From the NCBI GenBank assembly GCA_902168185.1, contig CABHOV010000046.1, positions 868,001 to 932,000 of the forward strand: a stretch of 64,000 nucleotides of DNA, in the 5' to 3' direction. Source of the DNA: an uncultured Bacteroides sp. (lineage in GTDB: Bacteria > Bacteroidota > Bacteroidia > Cytophagales > Cyclobacteriaceae). The position numbers were made by a program, and so were the translations under genes. The notes beneath the pieces are model-generated. The model had not been told where the DNA came from. It ran no database searches and saw only the letters and a list, made by a program, of their open reading frames with translations. Of this stretch, positions 34,964 to 43,978 are shown in pieces. How positions within the stretch are numbered: the stretch's first letter is position 1; each line of letters opens with the position of its first letter.

Positions 34964-35162
34964 TCAAGATGTTTTAACTATATAGATTGTACCAGACTAT
35001 GTATAATGCATCATCCCTTGTAAAATCAGGACAAGCACATTTATACTGGTGCAATTTTAGATTAAAAAAAGATGTAGCCTGTTAAGCCGGTGTGAAGCTA
35101 TCTTCATGAAATGTTAATCGCGCTATAAAGTCTGAGCAACACAAGCTTCGTTAATTTGTATC

Positions 35163-36131
35163 ATGGAACTATCGGTAGTTATTACCTTACTGAACGAGGA
35201 GGATAACATCCGTCCTCTGTTTGCCGCTATCCGTAAAGCGCTGACGCATTATGATTATGAGTTGATCCTGGTGAATGACGGATCCACAGATTCCACGGTT
35301 TCCAAAATCAAAGCGGAGGCTGATCACCGAACAAAACTTGTTTCCTTCAATCGCAATTACGGACAAACTGCTGCTATGGCAGCTGGTATAGATCACGCGC
35401 AAGGCGAATATATAGTTACGATGGATGGTGATCTTCAGAACGATCCCAGCGATATACCGGCTATGCTGATGAAGTTAAAAAGTGAAGGTTGGGATGTAGT
35501 AGCGGGCAATCGAAAAAACAGACAGGATGGTTTGCTATGGCGCAGAATACCCAGCAGAATAGCGAACCGTATGATCCGTAACCTCACCGGAGTTTTTATC
35601 CGTGACTACGGCTGTACACTAAAAGTATTTACCCGTGACATCGCGCAACGTCTTGGATTGTATGGAGAGCTGCATCGTTTCATTCCTATACTTGCTGTGT
35701 TGCAGGGTGGAAAGATTGCAGACATGGATGTAAATCATCATGCGCGGATCCATGGGAAATCAAAATATGGAATTGGACGCACCTTAAAAGTTGTAAGCGA
35801 TTTGATGCTGATGGTATTCTTTCAGAAGTACTTCAGAAGACCTATACATTTATTCGGCCCCATTGGAATCATATCGTTTCTGATAGGCTTCGCTATAAAT
35901 TTCTATCTGCTGATCTTAAAGATTATGGGGCAAGATATATGGGGAAGGCCTATATTAATTCTCGGGGCTTCACTAATACTGGCGGGTATACAATTTTTAA
36001 CATTTGGACTTATCGCAGAGCTGATCATGCGAACGTACTATGAGTCGCAAAACAAAAAGACCTATACTATTCGGGAAGTATTTACAGGCTCAAGACCTTC
36101 GCGCATTGTAGAAGAGGAGGTATCGGTTTGA
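35163..36131 (+). CDS. GT2 polyprenyl-phosphate glycosyltransferase (ArnC/DPM1-like)
   Basis: A 322-residue GT-A enzyme with C-terminal membrane anchor. Motifs V-N-D-G-S-T-D-S-T (about 38-46), D-G-D-L-Q-N-D-P (about 92-99) and the L-H-R-F-I-P block are those of dolichyl/undecaprenyl-phosphate sugar transferases. Two membrane helices lie at about 235-260 and 270-292. It probably loads a sugar on undecaprenyl phosphate for the divergent GT39 enzyme. The 3' end overlaps the convergent fatty acid hydroxylase gene by 70 bases. Confidence 0.9.
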   Translation: MELSVVITLLNEEDNIRPLFAAIRKALTHYDYELILVNDGSTDSTVSKIKAEADHRTKLVSFNRNYGQTAAMAAGIDHAQGEYIVTMDGDLQNDPSDIPAMLMKLKSEGWDVVAGNRKNRQDGLLWRRIPSRIANRMIRNLTGVFIRDYGCTLKVFTRDIAQRLGLYGELHRFIPILAVLQGGKIADMDVNHHARIHGKSKYGIGRTLKVVSDLMLMVFFQKYFRRPIHLFGPIGIISFLIGFAINFYLLILKIMGQDIWGRPILILGASLILAGIQFLTFGLIAELIMRTYYESQNKKTYTIREVFTGSRPSRIVEEEVSV

Positions 36132-36901
36132 ATTGTACGCGATTTTACTTCATCAAAACGGTCGTCATATCCGGCTTGCAGCGTACCCATCCAGCGATCC
36201 CACCAAAGGAAATATAGTCCATAGTTTCCATGAAAATGCTGGTGATGCATATTGTGATTAATGGAAGTATTGATCCACTTACCTACCCGGCTTTTTGAAA
36301 ATCCCTTCGGATAGAGTTCGTAGCCCAAATGTCCATATACATTGTAGGTCATCATAAACAATAGAAATATACCTATGGCCAACGGATGTACTGGAAATAA
36401 GAAAGCCATGAAAGCGATAACACTCCCTTCAATTACGGCTTCCAGCGGATGAAATGAAAATGCCGCCCATGGTGACGGGTTAGTCGACAGGTGATGTACT
36501 TTATGGAACCATTTAAAAACGCGTTTACCATGCATCCACCGGTGTGTCCAATAAAAGTAAGCATCGTGTATTACAATCATCAGAAATATACTTCCGATAA
36601 AGTACACGATACCGTATTTATTAATATTGTAATAGGACTGTGTAAAGCGTGCGATCGGAGAAACAAAAACAATAAAGCCAATCGCTGTGAAGATGAATGA
36701 CGTTAGAACGGAAAATAAAATCTCACGCCAGTAGTCTGTGCCGGCCGGAAAGCGTTGTTGTATCTTCAACGCAAACCAGCTTCTTCTTTTAATCACATAG
36801 TAAATCAGAAAAGCAACCGAAGCAATGATCATGTAACGCAGCAGTATAACGCTGAATAACATGTAGGGATTTTTATTGCCGGTTAACCAATCCGTATTCA
36901 T
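36062..36901 (-). CDS. sterol desaturase/fatty acid hydroxylase family protein
   Basis: A 279-residue di-iron membrane protein. Histidine motifs H-D-A-Y-F-Y-W-T-H-R-W-M-H, H-K-V-H-H and N-H-N-M-H-H-Q-H-F-H match the fatty acid hydroxylase superfamily. Four hydrophobic helices precede and interleave them. The last about 23 residues are antisense to the GT2 gene and look unstructured, so the overlap is a tail extension. It lies seven bases after surE and is presumably in its operon. Confidence 0.88.
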   Translation of the reverse strand: MNTDWLTGNKNPYMLFSVILLRYMIIASVAFLIYYVIKRRSWFALKIQQRFPAGTDYWREILFSVLTSFIFTAIGFIVFVSPIARFTQSYYNINKYGIVYFIGSIFLMIVIHDAYFYWTHRWMHGKRVFKWFHKVHHLSTNPSPWAAFSFHPLEAVIEGSVIAFMAFLFPVHPLAIGIFLLFMMTYNVYGHLGYELYPKGFSKSRVGKWINTSINHNMHHQHFHGNYGLYFLWWDRWMGTLQAGYDDRFDEVKSRTIQTDTSSSTMREGLEPVNTSRIV

Positions 36902-36908
36902 CTATAGT

Positions 36909-37754
36909 TTATTGAATTTTCAATCCATCTTCGGCTCCGGGTATACGATACTCACTTACCTCAGTTTGTTCTGAACGGTCGAGGATCTCCCATTCTTCAT
37001 TGAGTATAGATATAGCCTGGTGTGCGGTGAGATCGAACTGGCAAGGCACAACGGAAACATAGTTGTTTGCTATTGCCCACTCATCGTTATCTTCACCCTT
37101 GTCGAAGTTAACAAAACTTCCGGCCATCCAGAAATACCGGCGGCCATTCGGATCAAAGCGTTGATCAAATTCTTCAACCCATTTTGCGTTGGCCTGACGG
37201 CAGATGCGAACGCCTTTCAGCGGTTGGCTTTGCTTGGGGGGGAAGTTAACATTTAACGCTACTCCTTTCGGCAAGCCTTTATCCAAAACCTGTTTGGTAA
37301 TTTTCTTTATATACTCTTCGGTATGCGAGAAGTCTGCATCATGCGAATAGTCGCACAACGAAAAACCAATTGCAGGAGTCCCTTCTATAGCACCTTCAAT
37401 GGCTGCGGACATAGTGCCTGAATATAGCACACTGATAGAAGTGTTACTTCCGTGGTTGATGCCGCTGACAACAACATCGGGTTGACGCTGACCTTTCAAC
37501 ACAAAGTGTCTGGCCATCTTTACACAATCGGCTGGTGTACCTGAACACTGATACGCTTTCACACCTTTAAACACCAGGTTCTCTTCCAAACGCAACGACT
37601 CCCCTACCGTGATGGCATGTCCCATTCCGGATTGCGGACTATCAGGCGCGACTACAAGTACATCGCCTAATTCTTTCATAACATTAATCAGGGTCAGAAT
37701 TCCTTTGGAAGTGATTCCATCATCGTTGGAAACTAAGATAAGAGGTCGGGGCAT
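36909..37754 (-). CDS. surE: 5'/3'-nucleotidase SurE
   Basis: Metal-dependent nucleoside monophosphatase. The 281 residues include the N-terminal V-S-N-D-D-G-I motif (Asp11, Asp12 as metal ligands), S-G-T-P-A-D-C, and G-I-N-H-G-S-N-T (Asn in the metal site). Length is slightly above the usual 250. It is followed by the hydroxylase gene at a seven-base gap. Confidence 0.95.
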   Translation of the reverse strand: MPRPLILVSNDDGITSKGILTLINVMKELGDVLVVAPDSPQSGMGHAITVGESLRLEENLVFKGVKAYQCSGTPADCVKMARHFVLKGQRQPDVVVSGINHGSNTSISVLYSGTMSAAIEGAIEGTPAIGFSLCDYSHDADFSHTEEYIKKITKQVLDKGLPKGVALNVNFPPKQSQPLKGVRICRQANAKWVEEFDQRFDPNGRRYFWMAGSFVNFDKGEDNDEWAIANNYVSVVPCQFDLTAHQAISILNEEWEILDRSEQTEVSEYRIPGAEDGLKIQ

Positions 37755-37796
37755 AATGAAGTGTGAATATTAATATATATAGGCCGTAAAGATAGT

Positions 37797-38465
37797 TCAG
37801 GTTCCGAAGAGTGAGTTATAGTATGCCACAATTTTCGCCAGGTCGTACTTTTCATCGTACTTCAGGTGATTCGTTTTCATATACTTCTCTACTTCCTCGC
37901 CACGCTTGCCCATCAAATCAAGCAAGTCGTTCTTGTTGCCATTGAACTCCACGATATCACCATCTTCTTCCATAAAGAAATATTTATAGACGAGCACTAC
38001 GCGTGTATAGGAGCCAACATAATACGGAGAGCTATAGGTTCTGTTTTCGAGGGCTTCGCGTACGAGCAAAGTCATCTTCCCTTCTTCTAGCAATTCAAAA
38101 AAAATAGGCGCGCGGTAACCTGATTGAGTTGTAAAGGGTAATGCAAAAAACTGACGATAACGGTGAACGGTGTTATCAAATATTTCGAAGAAAAGAACTT
38201 TGCGTGCTGAGTATGCCTCTACTTTCTGGTCGCGATAATTATACTGCAGCAGGTCTTGTTGAAGATCGTATTTTACCAATCCCTTCAACGTATCTCCCTG
38301 CAGCAAAACAATTTTGCCTTCATGCCAGAGTTCAAACGGCCATTGTTGTGCTTTGGAAGGAAAAGAGAGAACGGTAGAAATCAATACAAGACAAGAGAAC
38401 ATTTTCAGCGTGTAGGCCAAACGTTCCGGGTAGTATGTTCTGTTCTTTTCTTTCAATGCAATCAT
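37797..38465 (-). CDS. exported hypothetical protein
   Basis: A 222-residue protein not matched to a named family. A hydrophobic segment at about 22-38 ends F-P-S-K-A-Q, a signal peptide with a longer than usual N-region; an internal Met at residue 22 could be the real start. The mature part is beta-rich with L-Q-G-D-T-L-K-G-x-V, seen in Bacteroidota proteins annotated as hypothetical. The start overlaps the ribBA stop by four bases, so it is in the ribBA transcript. Confidence 0.7.
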   Translation of the reverse strand: MIALKEKNRTYYPERLAYTLKMFSCLVLISTVLSFPSKAQQWPFELWHEGKIVLLQGDTLKGLVKYDLQQDLLQYNYRDQKVEAYSARKVLFFEIFDNTVHRYRQFFALPFTTQSGYRAPIFFELLEEGKMTLLVREALENRTYSSPYYVGSYTRVVLVYKYFFMEEDGDIVEFNGNKNDLLDLMGKRGEEVEKYMKTNHLKYDEKYDLAKIVAYYNSLFGT

Positions 38466-39685
38466 TTAGTTCTCGCCTTCAATATAGTATGTCCAAGCTT
38501 GTCGCGCTTGGTTAACAAATAACGTTCGTTGTGTGGATTCGGTACAATTTCGATTGGAACATTATCTATAATTTCCAATCCATAGCCCATTAGTCCAACA
38601 CGTTTCTTAGGGTTATTCGTAATTAGCTTGATTTTGGTTATACCCAAGTCGCGAATAATTTGTGCTCCCACGCCATAATCGCGTTCGTCCATATCAAATC
38701 CAAGCTGCAGGTTTGCCTCCACGGTATCCAATCCTTGCTCCTGCAATTTATATGCCTTCAGTTTATTGAGCAGGCCGATGCCTCTTCCCTCCTGTTTCAT
38801 ATATAGTACTACGCCTTTTCCTTCCTGGTCAACAATCTCCATCGCTCTGTGCAACTGCGATCCACAATCACAACGGCATGAGCCAAATATATCGCCCGTT
38901 ACACAGGAAGAGTGTACGCGCACCATCACCGGTTCATCTTTATCCCACGTACCTTTAACCAATGCCATGTGAACATCCAGTGTGTTGGTTTGTTCGTATG
39001 CAATTAATTTAAAGTGACCATGCTCTGTTGGCATATCCACTTCAATCTCGCGTTTGATAAGTGACTCCTTTTTCAAACGGTATTCGATCAGATCTTTGAT
39101 CGATACGAGCTTCAGGTTAAAACGTTTTGCCACCTTCACCAGGTCTGGCAGACGCGCCATCGAACCATCTTCGTTCATGATTTCCACTAATACACCGGCG
39201 GGCTTAAAGCCTGCGAGTCTTGCGAAATCTATAGCAGCTTCTGTATGACCACTTCTCCGTAACACACCACCACGCTTGGCGCGAAGTGGAAATATATGTC
39301 CGGGTTTACCAAGCTCTTCCGGTTTTGTTTCCGGATCAACCAGGGCACGTATAGTTTTAAAGCGATCGTGCGCTGAAATTCCGGTGGTACAACCATGACC
39401 GATCAAATCAACCGATACTGTGAACGGAGTTTCAAACACCGCTGTGTTTTTACCAACCATTAATTCGAGACCGAGTTCTTCACATCGATCTTCATTCAAG
39501 GGAGCACAGATCAATCCACGACCATGTGTGGCCATGAAGTTAACGATCTCGGGAGTAATACATTCAGCCGCACAAATAAAATCTCCTTCATTTTCGCGGT
39601 CCTCATCGTCCACCACTATAATTACTTTACCGTTCTTGATTTCTTCAAGGGCTTCTTCGATCGTGTTTAATTTGATGTCGTTCAT
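38462..39685 (-). CDS. ribBA: bifunctional DHBP synthase / GTP cyclohydrolase II
   Basis: Supplies both precursors of riboflavin: 3,4-dihydroxy-2-butanone-4-phosphate from ribulose-5-phosphate and the pyrimidine from GTP. The protein has 407 residues. N-terminal RibB domain (1-200) with [11 protein letters not shown]-terminal RibA domain (205-400) with zinc ligands in C-R-C-D-C-G-S-Q and Q-E-G-R-G-I-G-L. No FMN riboswitch is seen upstream. Confidence 0.96.
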   Translation of the reverse strand: MNDIKLNTIEEALEEIKNGKVIIVVDDEDRENEGDFICAAECITPEIVNFMATHGRGLICAPLNEDRCEELGLELMVGKNTAVFETPFTVSVDLIGHGCTTGISAHDRFKTIRALVDPETKPEELGKPGHIFPLRAKRGGVLRRSGHTEAAIDFARLAGFKPAGVLVEIMNEDGSMARLPDLVKVAKRFNLKLVSIKDLIEYRLKKESLIKREIEVDMPTEHGHFKLIAYEQTNTLDVHMALVKGTWDKDEPVMVRVHSSCVTGDIFGSCRCDCGSQLHRAMEIVDQEGKGVVLYMKQEGRGIGLLNKLKAYKLQEQGLDTVEANLQLGFDMDERDYGVGAQIIRDLGITKIKLITNNPKKRVGLMGYGLEIIDNVPIEIVPNPHNERYLLTKRDKLGHTILKARTK

Positions 39686-39704
39686 GTTGTATAGTTCCCG
39701 TTAT

Positions 39705-39770
39705 GATTTCCGCGAAAAGGAAATCGTTCTGTTACAGCCTTCATTCCTGCTAGTGAATGGAAGCCTTTTT
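39705..39770. other. hairpins in the ribBA upstream region
   Basis: A 7-bp inverted repeat GATTTCC / GGAAATC (39705-39725) and a bulged 8-bp one CTTCATTC / GAATGGAAG (39739-39763) followed on the plus strand by CCTTTTT. Neither resembles the conserved FMN riboswitch core. Purpose unknown. Confidence 0.3.
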
Positions 39771-39813
39771 ATCTCGCTCTCTTTAACAAAGACTTCGTGA
39801 AGTCTGTTCCAAA

Positions 39814-41733
39814 TCATTTTGCAATTACAATTCCCAATATCACCGCCAGGTCTTTTTCAGCACCTTTCAACTGTTCATGAATCGTAAAATACTTTTCAAG
39901 GTCTTCTTCCGTTGTAGCCTGTTTCATTTGCTGCAGGTTTTCTTCCATCAGCTTTTGTATCATCCGGAATTTTAAACGCAGCACATTCGTATAGGCTACA
40001 TCATGCAATATTTCGCGCTCGTGCGGAAAGTAAATATGATATTCTTCGCCCCACGATTTACTGGTTTCATATCGTGAAGTGGTTAACTCGGCTACCATGT
40101 TGCGTGCCGTAACAGAACCATGTTCCATGAAATATAGCGGATCGCGTACCTCACCAAGCTCGGCTCCTTCGCGAAAAGCAAGGTAAATTTCCTTAAACAC
40201 CGGATTCACAAACTCAACGTCTTCCAACTCGGCCATCATGAAATCAATCAGGCGCTGATCATCATACGCATTCTCGGCATAGTTCAGCAGTAAACGAATC
40301 GTTTCGCGTTCCTGCACCTGCACCATACCAGACGTATCAAGCTTCGTAGCGGTTGCCACATCCGGAAGTATATCTGCTACAGGAGCTTTTGCATCGCTGC
40401 GTGTTTTCTCCTGTTGTTGCTTCTGACGTTCTCCGATCAGGATCTTGTTAAGCTCGGTGAGCAAAACGGTTTCCTGCATCTTCAGCAACTGTCCCGTTTC
40501 CTGGATATAGACCGAGCGTTTGATCGGATCAGGAATCAGGGATATACTCGTAACAATCTCGCGTATAGCCTCGGCTTTTTTGATAGGATCATGAACCGAT
40601 TCCGATGCGAGCAGATCGATCTTGAACGAGATAAAATCTTTTGAATGTGATTTGAGGTATTGCTTGAACTCGGTGCTCCCCATTTTCTTGGAGTAGCTAT
40701 CCGGATCATCACCATCGGGCAACAATACTACACGAACGTTCAAACCACCTTTTAATACCAGGTCTATCCCGCGAAGGGCAGCCTTTATACCTGCAGCATC
40801 TCCATCAAACAGAACGGTAACATTTTCAGTAAACCTTCTGATGAGTTTGATCTGCTCCTCCGTAAATGCAGTACCCGATGAAGCTACAACATTGTCAACA
40901 TCGGCCTGATGCATGGAGATTACATCGGTATAGCCTTCCACGATGTAACAAAAATCTTCTCTGCGGATGGCGTTCTTTGCCTGGAACATACCATAGAGTA
41001 CATTGCTCTTATGGTATATCTCTGTCTCCGGAGAATTTATATACTTGGGCTGGTCTTTATCTTTGGTGAGGATACGCGCACCAAACGCGATCACCTTCCC
41101 GGAAAGATTATGCACCGGAAAAATTACTCTTCCGCGGAAGCGATCATAAAACCTGCCGCCTTCTTTTTTCACGATCAAGCCTGCCTTTTCCAACAAGTCA
41201 TCGGTATAGCCAATCCCCATAGCTTTTTTGCTCAGGTGATCCCATTCATTCAAGCTATAGCCTAACTCAAACTTTTCGAGCGTACGATCATGAAAGCCGC
41301 GTTCGCGGAAATAACTCAGCCCTATACTTTGTCCTTCTTCGGATGTTGTGAGCGACTCTTTATAATAATCCTTCGCATAGTTCATCAGCGCATACAATCT
41401 GTCGCGATCGCTTTGCTGAAGAATATCTTCGGGTGTGCGGGCTTCTTCTTTGAGATCAACCCCATATTTTTTGCCGAGGTAACGAATGGCTTCGATATAG
41501 CTCATTCCCTCATGCTCCATCACAAACGTGATGCTGTCGCCACCTTTGCCGCTGCTGAAATCTTTAAAGATTCCTTTGGCAGGGACGACATAAAAGGATG
41601 CTGTCTTTTCGTTTGTAAAGGGACTTAACGCCTTGTAATTCTGGCCACTACGTTTCAGAGACACAAAATCTCCTACCACATCAACAATGTCAACACGGCT
41701 CCTTACTTCATCTATTGTTTCGCGGGAGATCAT
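39814..41733 (-). CDS. dnaG: DNA primase without CHC2 zinc ligands
   Basis: Synthesises RNA primers at the replication fork. The 639 residues comprise an N-terminal CHC2-like domain (1-100), a TOPRIM catalytic domain (about 255-340; E-G-Y-T-D, D-G-D-A-A-G) and a C-terminal DnaB-binding helical region. In the N-terminal domain all four zinc ligands are replaced: Ser37, Thr40, Asp58 and Ser61 stand where C, H, C, C are expected. Similar loss is seen in Bacteroidota primases as far as I recall. The frame is otherwise intact. Confidence 0.94.
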   Translation of the reverse strand: MISRETIDEVRSRVDIVDVVGDFVSLKRSGQNYKALSPFTNEKTASFYVVPAKGIFKDFSSGKGGDSITFVMEHEGMSYIEAIRYLGKKYGVDLKEEARTPEDILQQSDRDRLYALMNYAKDYYKESLTTSEEGQSIGLSYFRERGFHDRTLEKFELGYSLNEWDHLSKKAMGIGYTDDLLEKAGLIVKKEGGRFYDRFRGRVIFPVHNLSGKVIAFGARILTKDKDQPKYINSPETEIYHKSNVLYGMFQAKNAIRREDFCYIVEGYTDVISMHQADVDNVVASSGTAFTEEQIKLIRRFTENVTVLFDGDAAGIKAALRGIDLVLKGGLNVRVVLLPDGDDPDSYSKKMGSTEFKQYLKSHSKDFISFKIDLLASESVHDPIKKAEAIREIVTSISLIPDPIKRSVYIQETGQLLKMQETVLLTELNKILIGERQKQQQEKTRSDAKAPVADILPDVATATKLDTSGMVQVQERETIRLLLNYAENAYDDQRLIDFMMAELEDVEFVNPVFKEIYLAFREGAELGEVRDPLYFMEHGSVTARNMVAELTTSRYETSKSWGEEYHIYFPHEREILHDVAYTNVLRLKFRMIQKLMEENLQQMKQATTEEDLEKYFTIHEQLKGAEKDLAVILGIVIAK

Positions 41734-41752
41734 TCTTAAAATGCTGTCCGGG

Positions 41753-41780
41753 CAAAGATACTTTAATCCGCCAAAGTCAA
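41753..41780 (-). promoter_or_regulatory. promoter of dnaG
   Basis: Minus strand: TTG (41780-41778), 17-base spacer, TATCTTTG (41760-41753), with the ATG about 20 bases downstream. The spacer is at the short end of the accepted range. Confidence 0.5.
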
Positions 41781-41957
41781 TAGTCCGGGTGCAAGAGTTT
41801 ATTGTAACTGAATAAGGTTTGCGGACTCTGTTACGGTACTATGGACTTATCGGAGTTTCCGTCTAAATTGCGCCCGTTTTCACGGATTTCGGATTTTGGT
41901 TCGAATAAATTGAATTAACGGAACTTTAATCCTGCATCTGAAATTTGACATTCTGAA

Positions 41958-43043
41958 ATGATTACATCTGCCGACATACTGAAAGCTCTTTCTACAGTAG
42001 AAGATCCTGACCTGAAACGCGACCTGGTTACCCTGAACATGATTAAAGATGTGAAGGTTGAACCCAAAAAAGTGAGCTTCACGGTTGTATTGACAACACC
42101 TGCATGCCCACTGAAAGAAAAAATCCGACAGGATTGTGAAGATGCTGTTGAGAAAGTAACAGGTCCGGATGTTGATATTGATATTTTAATGACGTCTTCC
42201 GTAACAACTTTACGGGACAATGCTCCGCTCCTTCCCGGTGTAAAAAATATAATCGCGATTGCCTCTGGTAAAGGTGGCGTGGGTAAATCTACGGTGACGT
42301 CTAACCTGGCCGTTGCGTTGGCACAAACCGGAGCGAAAGTAGGGTTGATCGATGCAGATATATACGGTCCATCTATACCGGTGATGTTCAACTGCGAGCA
42401 TGAACAGCCTATGGTAAAACAGGTTAATGGGAAGAACATCATCATTCCGATAGAACAATATAATGTGAAGCTGATCTCTATTGGCTTCCTTGCTCCTCCA
42501 GATAGTGCTGTAGTTTGGCGCGGCCCGATGGCAAGCTCTGCACTGAAACAATTTTTCAGTGATGCAGATTGGGGTGAACTTGATTACTTGTTAATCGATC
42601 TTCCTCCAGGTACAAGCGATATACATCTTACCATGGTCCAGACTGTACCGGTAACCGGTGCTGTGATTGTTACAACACCACAGAAAGTAGCACTTGCAGA
42701 TGCGAACAAAGGCATGGCGATGTTCAAGCAACCGCAGATTAATGTACCGATCCTAGGTGTTGTGGAGAACATGGCTTACTTCACTCCCGAAGAATTGCCG
42801 GATAATAAATACTATATCTTCGGAAAAGACGGTGGCAAGAACTTATCGGAAAAACATAACGTTCCATTTTTAGGTCAGATACCGTTGGTACAAAGCATCC
42901 GCGAAAGCGGTGACAGCGGTTTGCCTGCAGCCATGAAGGAAGGTCCAACGGCCGAAGCCTTCAAAGACCTGGCAAAGACATTGGCAAGACAGATTGCTAT
43001 CCGCAATGCACAAAAGCCAACACTGGTAACGGATGTGAAATAA
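41958..43043 (+). CDS. Mrp/ApbC family iron-sulfur carrier ATPase
   Basis: A 361-residue P-loop protein for Fe-S cluster delivery. N-terminal MIP18/DUF59 domain (1-85) then the deviant Walker A G-K-G-G-V-G-K-S-T (about 102-110) of the MinD/Mrp family. The C-x-x-C pair of classical ApbC (after N-M-S/A-Y-F) is absent: here N-M-A-Y-F-T-P-E-E-L-P-D-N follows. A NifU-like gene 73 bases downstream has a C-x-x-C and may be the partner. Confidence 0.92.
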   Translation: MITSADILKALSTVEDPDLKRDLVTLNMIKDVKVEPKKVSFTVVLTTPACPLKEKIRQDCEDAVEKVTGPDVDIDILMTSSVTTLRDNAPLLPGVKNIIAIASGKGGVGKSTVTSNLAVALAQTGAKVGLIDADIYGPSIPVMFNCEHEQPMVKQVNGKNIIIPIEQYNVKLISIGFLAPPDSAVVWRGPMASSALKQFFSDADWGELDYLLIDLPPGTSDIHLTMVQTVPVTGAVIVTTPQKVALADANKGMAMFKQPQINVPILGVVENMAYFTPEELPDNKYYIFGKDGGKNLSEKHNVPFLGQIPLVQSIRESGDSGLPAAMKEGPTAEAFKDLAKTLARQIAIRNAQKPTLVTDVK

Positions 43044-43116
43044 AACAGCATCTGTAAATTCGATGCAGATTCGTTACCTTTAGGCAGAAGAAGAACAAAG
43101 CTGAAACAGACACCTG

Positions 43117-43377
43117 ATGAATACGCTTGAAGAATTAGCCCAGAAAATTGAAACGTCACTGAATTCCATTCGTCCTTATCTGGAGGCAGATGGTGGTAAT
43201 GTAAAAGTGAATGAGATTACACCGGAGCACGTTGTGAGACTTGAGTTTGTAGGTGCGTGTGGTAACTGCCGCATGTCTACCATGACTTTTAAAGCTGGCG
43301 TTGAAGCAGCTATCAGACGCGATGTTCCCGAGATCAAAGGCATCGAGGTGATCAACCTGACGCCGATGGTAAATTAA
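43117..43377 (+). CDS. NifU-like C-terminal domain Fe-S scaffold
   Basis: An 86-residue stand-alone NifU C-terminal domain. Cys48 and Cys51 (G-A-C-G-N-C) are the cluster ligands; R-P-Y-L-E-A-D-G-G-N-V is the conserved N-terminal block. Members assemble and transfer 4Fe-4S clusters. It sits directly after the Mrp ATPase gene on the same strand, consistent with a small Fe-S assembly operon. Confidence 0.94.
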   Translation: MNTLEELAQKIETSLNSIRPYLEADGGNVKVNEITPEHVVRLEFVGACGNCRMSTMTFKAGVEAAIRRDVPEIKGIEVINLTPMVN

Positions 43378-43437
43378 GTAGCGGCCGTTCGCTTGCGTGT
43401 ATAGAGTTTCATTAACCGCTATATATATAACTTCGTC

Positions 43438-43818
43438 TTATTTCAAGACATGATGAGCAAGTACATTTTGCACGTCATATACATTCACCGATTTATTAAA
43501 CTTCTTTGTAATGCTGGGATTCACTTCACTGGAAATCCAGATCTTTAACTCGGCATCCAGATCAAAAGTCCCTGCGGTCTCCACGCTAAACCTGGAAATA
43601 TTCTTATAAGCAACAGACATATACTCGGTTTTACTTCCCGTTATTCCTTGCTTGTCAACCAGTATAAGTCGTTTGGAGGTAAAGATAAAAGTGTCACGGA
43701 TCAGCTTAAAGCCGAGCTCAATTTCTTCACCTTCTATCAAAAGCTTTCCAAAATCCTTTACGAGTTCTTCTTTGCCTATTGCTCCTGCATTGCCAAGTAT
43801 CGCTGAAAATAATCCCAT
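43438..43818 (-). CDS. bacterial PH domain protein
   Basis: A 126-residue protein of the bPH_1 family: M-G-L-F-S-A-I-L-G-N-A at the start, then G-F-K-L-I-R-D-T-F-I-F-T-S-K-R-L-I-L-V-D-K-Q-G, and E-T-A-G-T-F-D-L-D-A-E-L-K-I-W. Function of the family is unknown. An upstream in-frame ATG (43839) would add seven residues; the ATG at 43818 gives the common family N-terminus. Confidence 0.88.
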   Translation of the reverse strand: MGLFSAILGNAGAIGKEELVKDFGKLLIEGEEIELGFKLIRDTFIFTSKRLILVDKQGITGSKTEYMSVAYKNISRFSVETAGTFDLDAELKIWISSEVNPSITKKFNKSVNVYDVQNVLAHHVLK

Positions 43819-43978
43819 AGTATAGTTATGAATGTTCAATTTAAGAACAAAATCATTCTATACAACAAGATCATAGAAAGTATATCTCCTACTCATCCTT
43901 CAAGCTATGCTTGTGAAGGTATATACCAACCCTCAAGTGCGCATAAAAGTATATACTATAGAAGGCCAGTGTCTCTCG

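Noticed and set aside
39686-39813. FMN riboswitch upstream of ribBA
   Set aside because: The hairpins present do not contain the conserved RFN core sequences, and the region is too short for the complete element.
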